This document shows positions 26,616 to 26,629 of a stretch of 26,629 nt of DNA, in pieces (the stretch's first letter is position 1; each line of letters opens with the position of its first letter). A program made the translations under genes and the position numbers. Under the pieces are notes generated by a model. It did no database searches and was not told where the DNA came from. It worked only from the letters and a program-made list of their open reading frames with translations. Origin of the DNA: JAUYLU01 sp038065675 (GTDB lineage Bacteria > Patescibacteriota > Minisyncoccia > Phycocordibacterales > VMEP01); the NCBI GenBank assembly GCA_038065675.1, contig JBBTQM010000036.1, positions 1 through 26,629 on the forward strand. Direction: 5' to 3'.

Positions 26616-26629
26616 CTCAAAATTTTCCG
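26616..26629. repeat. Start of another palindromic repeat copy, cut by the window end
   Basis: CTCAAAATTTTCC (26616-26628) is identical to 4905-4917, the left flank of the palindrome at 4905-4937. The next base is G where that copy has A. Confidence 0.45.

Noticed and set aside
1..26629. CRISPR array, insertion sequence or prophage
   Set aside because: No regularly spaced repeats, no transposase, integrase or phage structural gene, and no terminal inverted repeats bounding a cargo segment were seen.

Overview
The window looks like a piece of a small bacterial genome of the Patescibacteria (CPR), most likely a Parcubacteria-like lineage. That is an inference from gene content and form. IF2 is short and has no N-terminal extension. 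The Rel protein ends after its TGS domain, and DnaX lacks the zinc module and the tau tail. A DUF4446-type gene sits in front of infB-rbfA, there is a lone prepilin beside dprA and topA, and the tRNAs do not encode CCA. Genes are tightly packed, and no insertion sequence, prophage or CRISPR array is visible.

Layout. Positions 1-2722 (minus strand) hold DUF4446-infB-rbfA, then a folded RNA and a terminator. Positions 2805-4583 hold a cysteine desulfurase and a superoxide dismutase. Two small Cys-rich protein genes (4636-5371) come next, then a membrane-anchored degenerate HtrA-like protein and clpB (to 9042). Positions 9137-9621 carry tRNA-Tyr, rpmG and tRNA-Trp. Next are a secreted protein resembling a small outer-membrane barrel (minus), miaA (minus) and a peroxiredoxin. 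Positions 12022-12909 are a long stretch without protein genes; it holds an unidentified structured RNA, a repeat-rich segment with tRNA-like debris, and tRNA-Leu (minus). parB faces a rel gene. Two small membrane/zinc-ribbon proteins, topA, a prepilin and dprA follow on the minus strand. The right part (plus) has an orphan gene, serS-ftsQ, another orphan, a dus fragment, dus, three more small orphans, dnaX and tRNA-Gln.

How it works together. The named genes cover translation (infB, rbfA, rpmG, serS, miaA, dus, four tRNAs), proteostasis (clpB), stress signalling (rel), oxidant defence (SOD, peroxiredoxin), replication, topology and segregation (dnaX, topA, parB), division (ftsQ), and DNA uptake (dprA with a pilin-like protein).

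The most interesting pattern is that two kinds of gene are interleaved. Core genes have a -10 box only about 6-15 nt before the start codon and no Shine-Dalgarno, so their mRNAs should be leaderless or nearly so. Between them sit small orphan genes, most built as self-contained units: a sigma70-type promoter, a 20-40 nt leader, a strong Shine-Dalgarno usually 5 nt from ATG, and usually an intrinsic terminator that can overlap the stop codon. Other highlights are two candidate structured RNAs, an RPE-like palindromic repeat found between genes and also in frame inside dus, and a catalytically dead HtrA fold.
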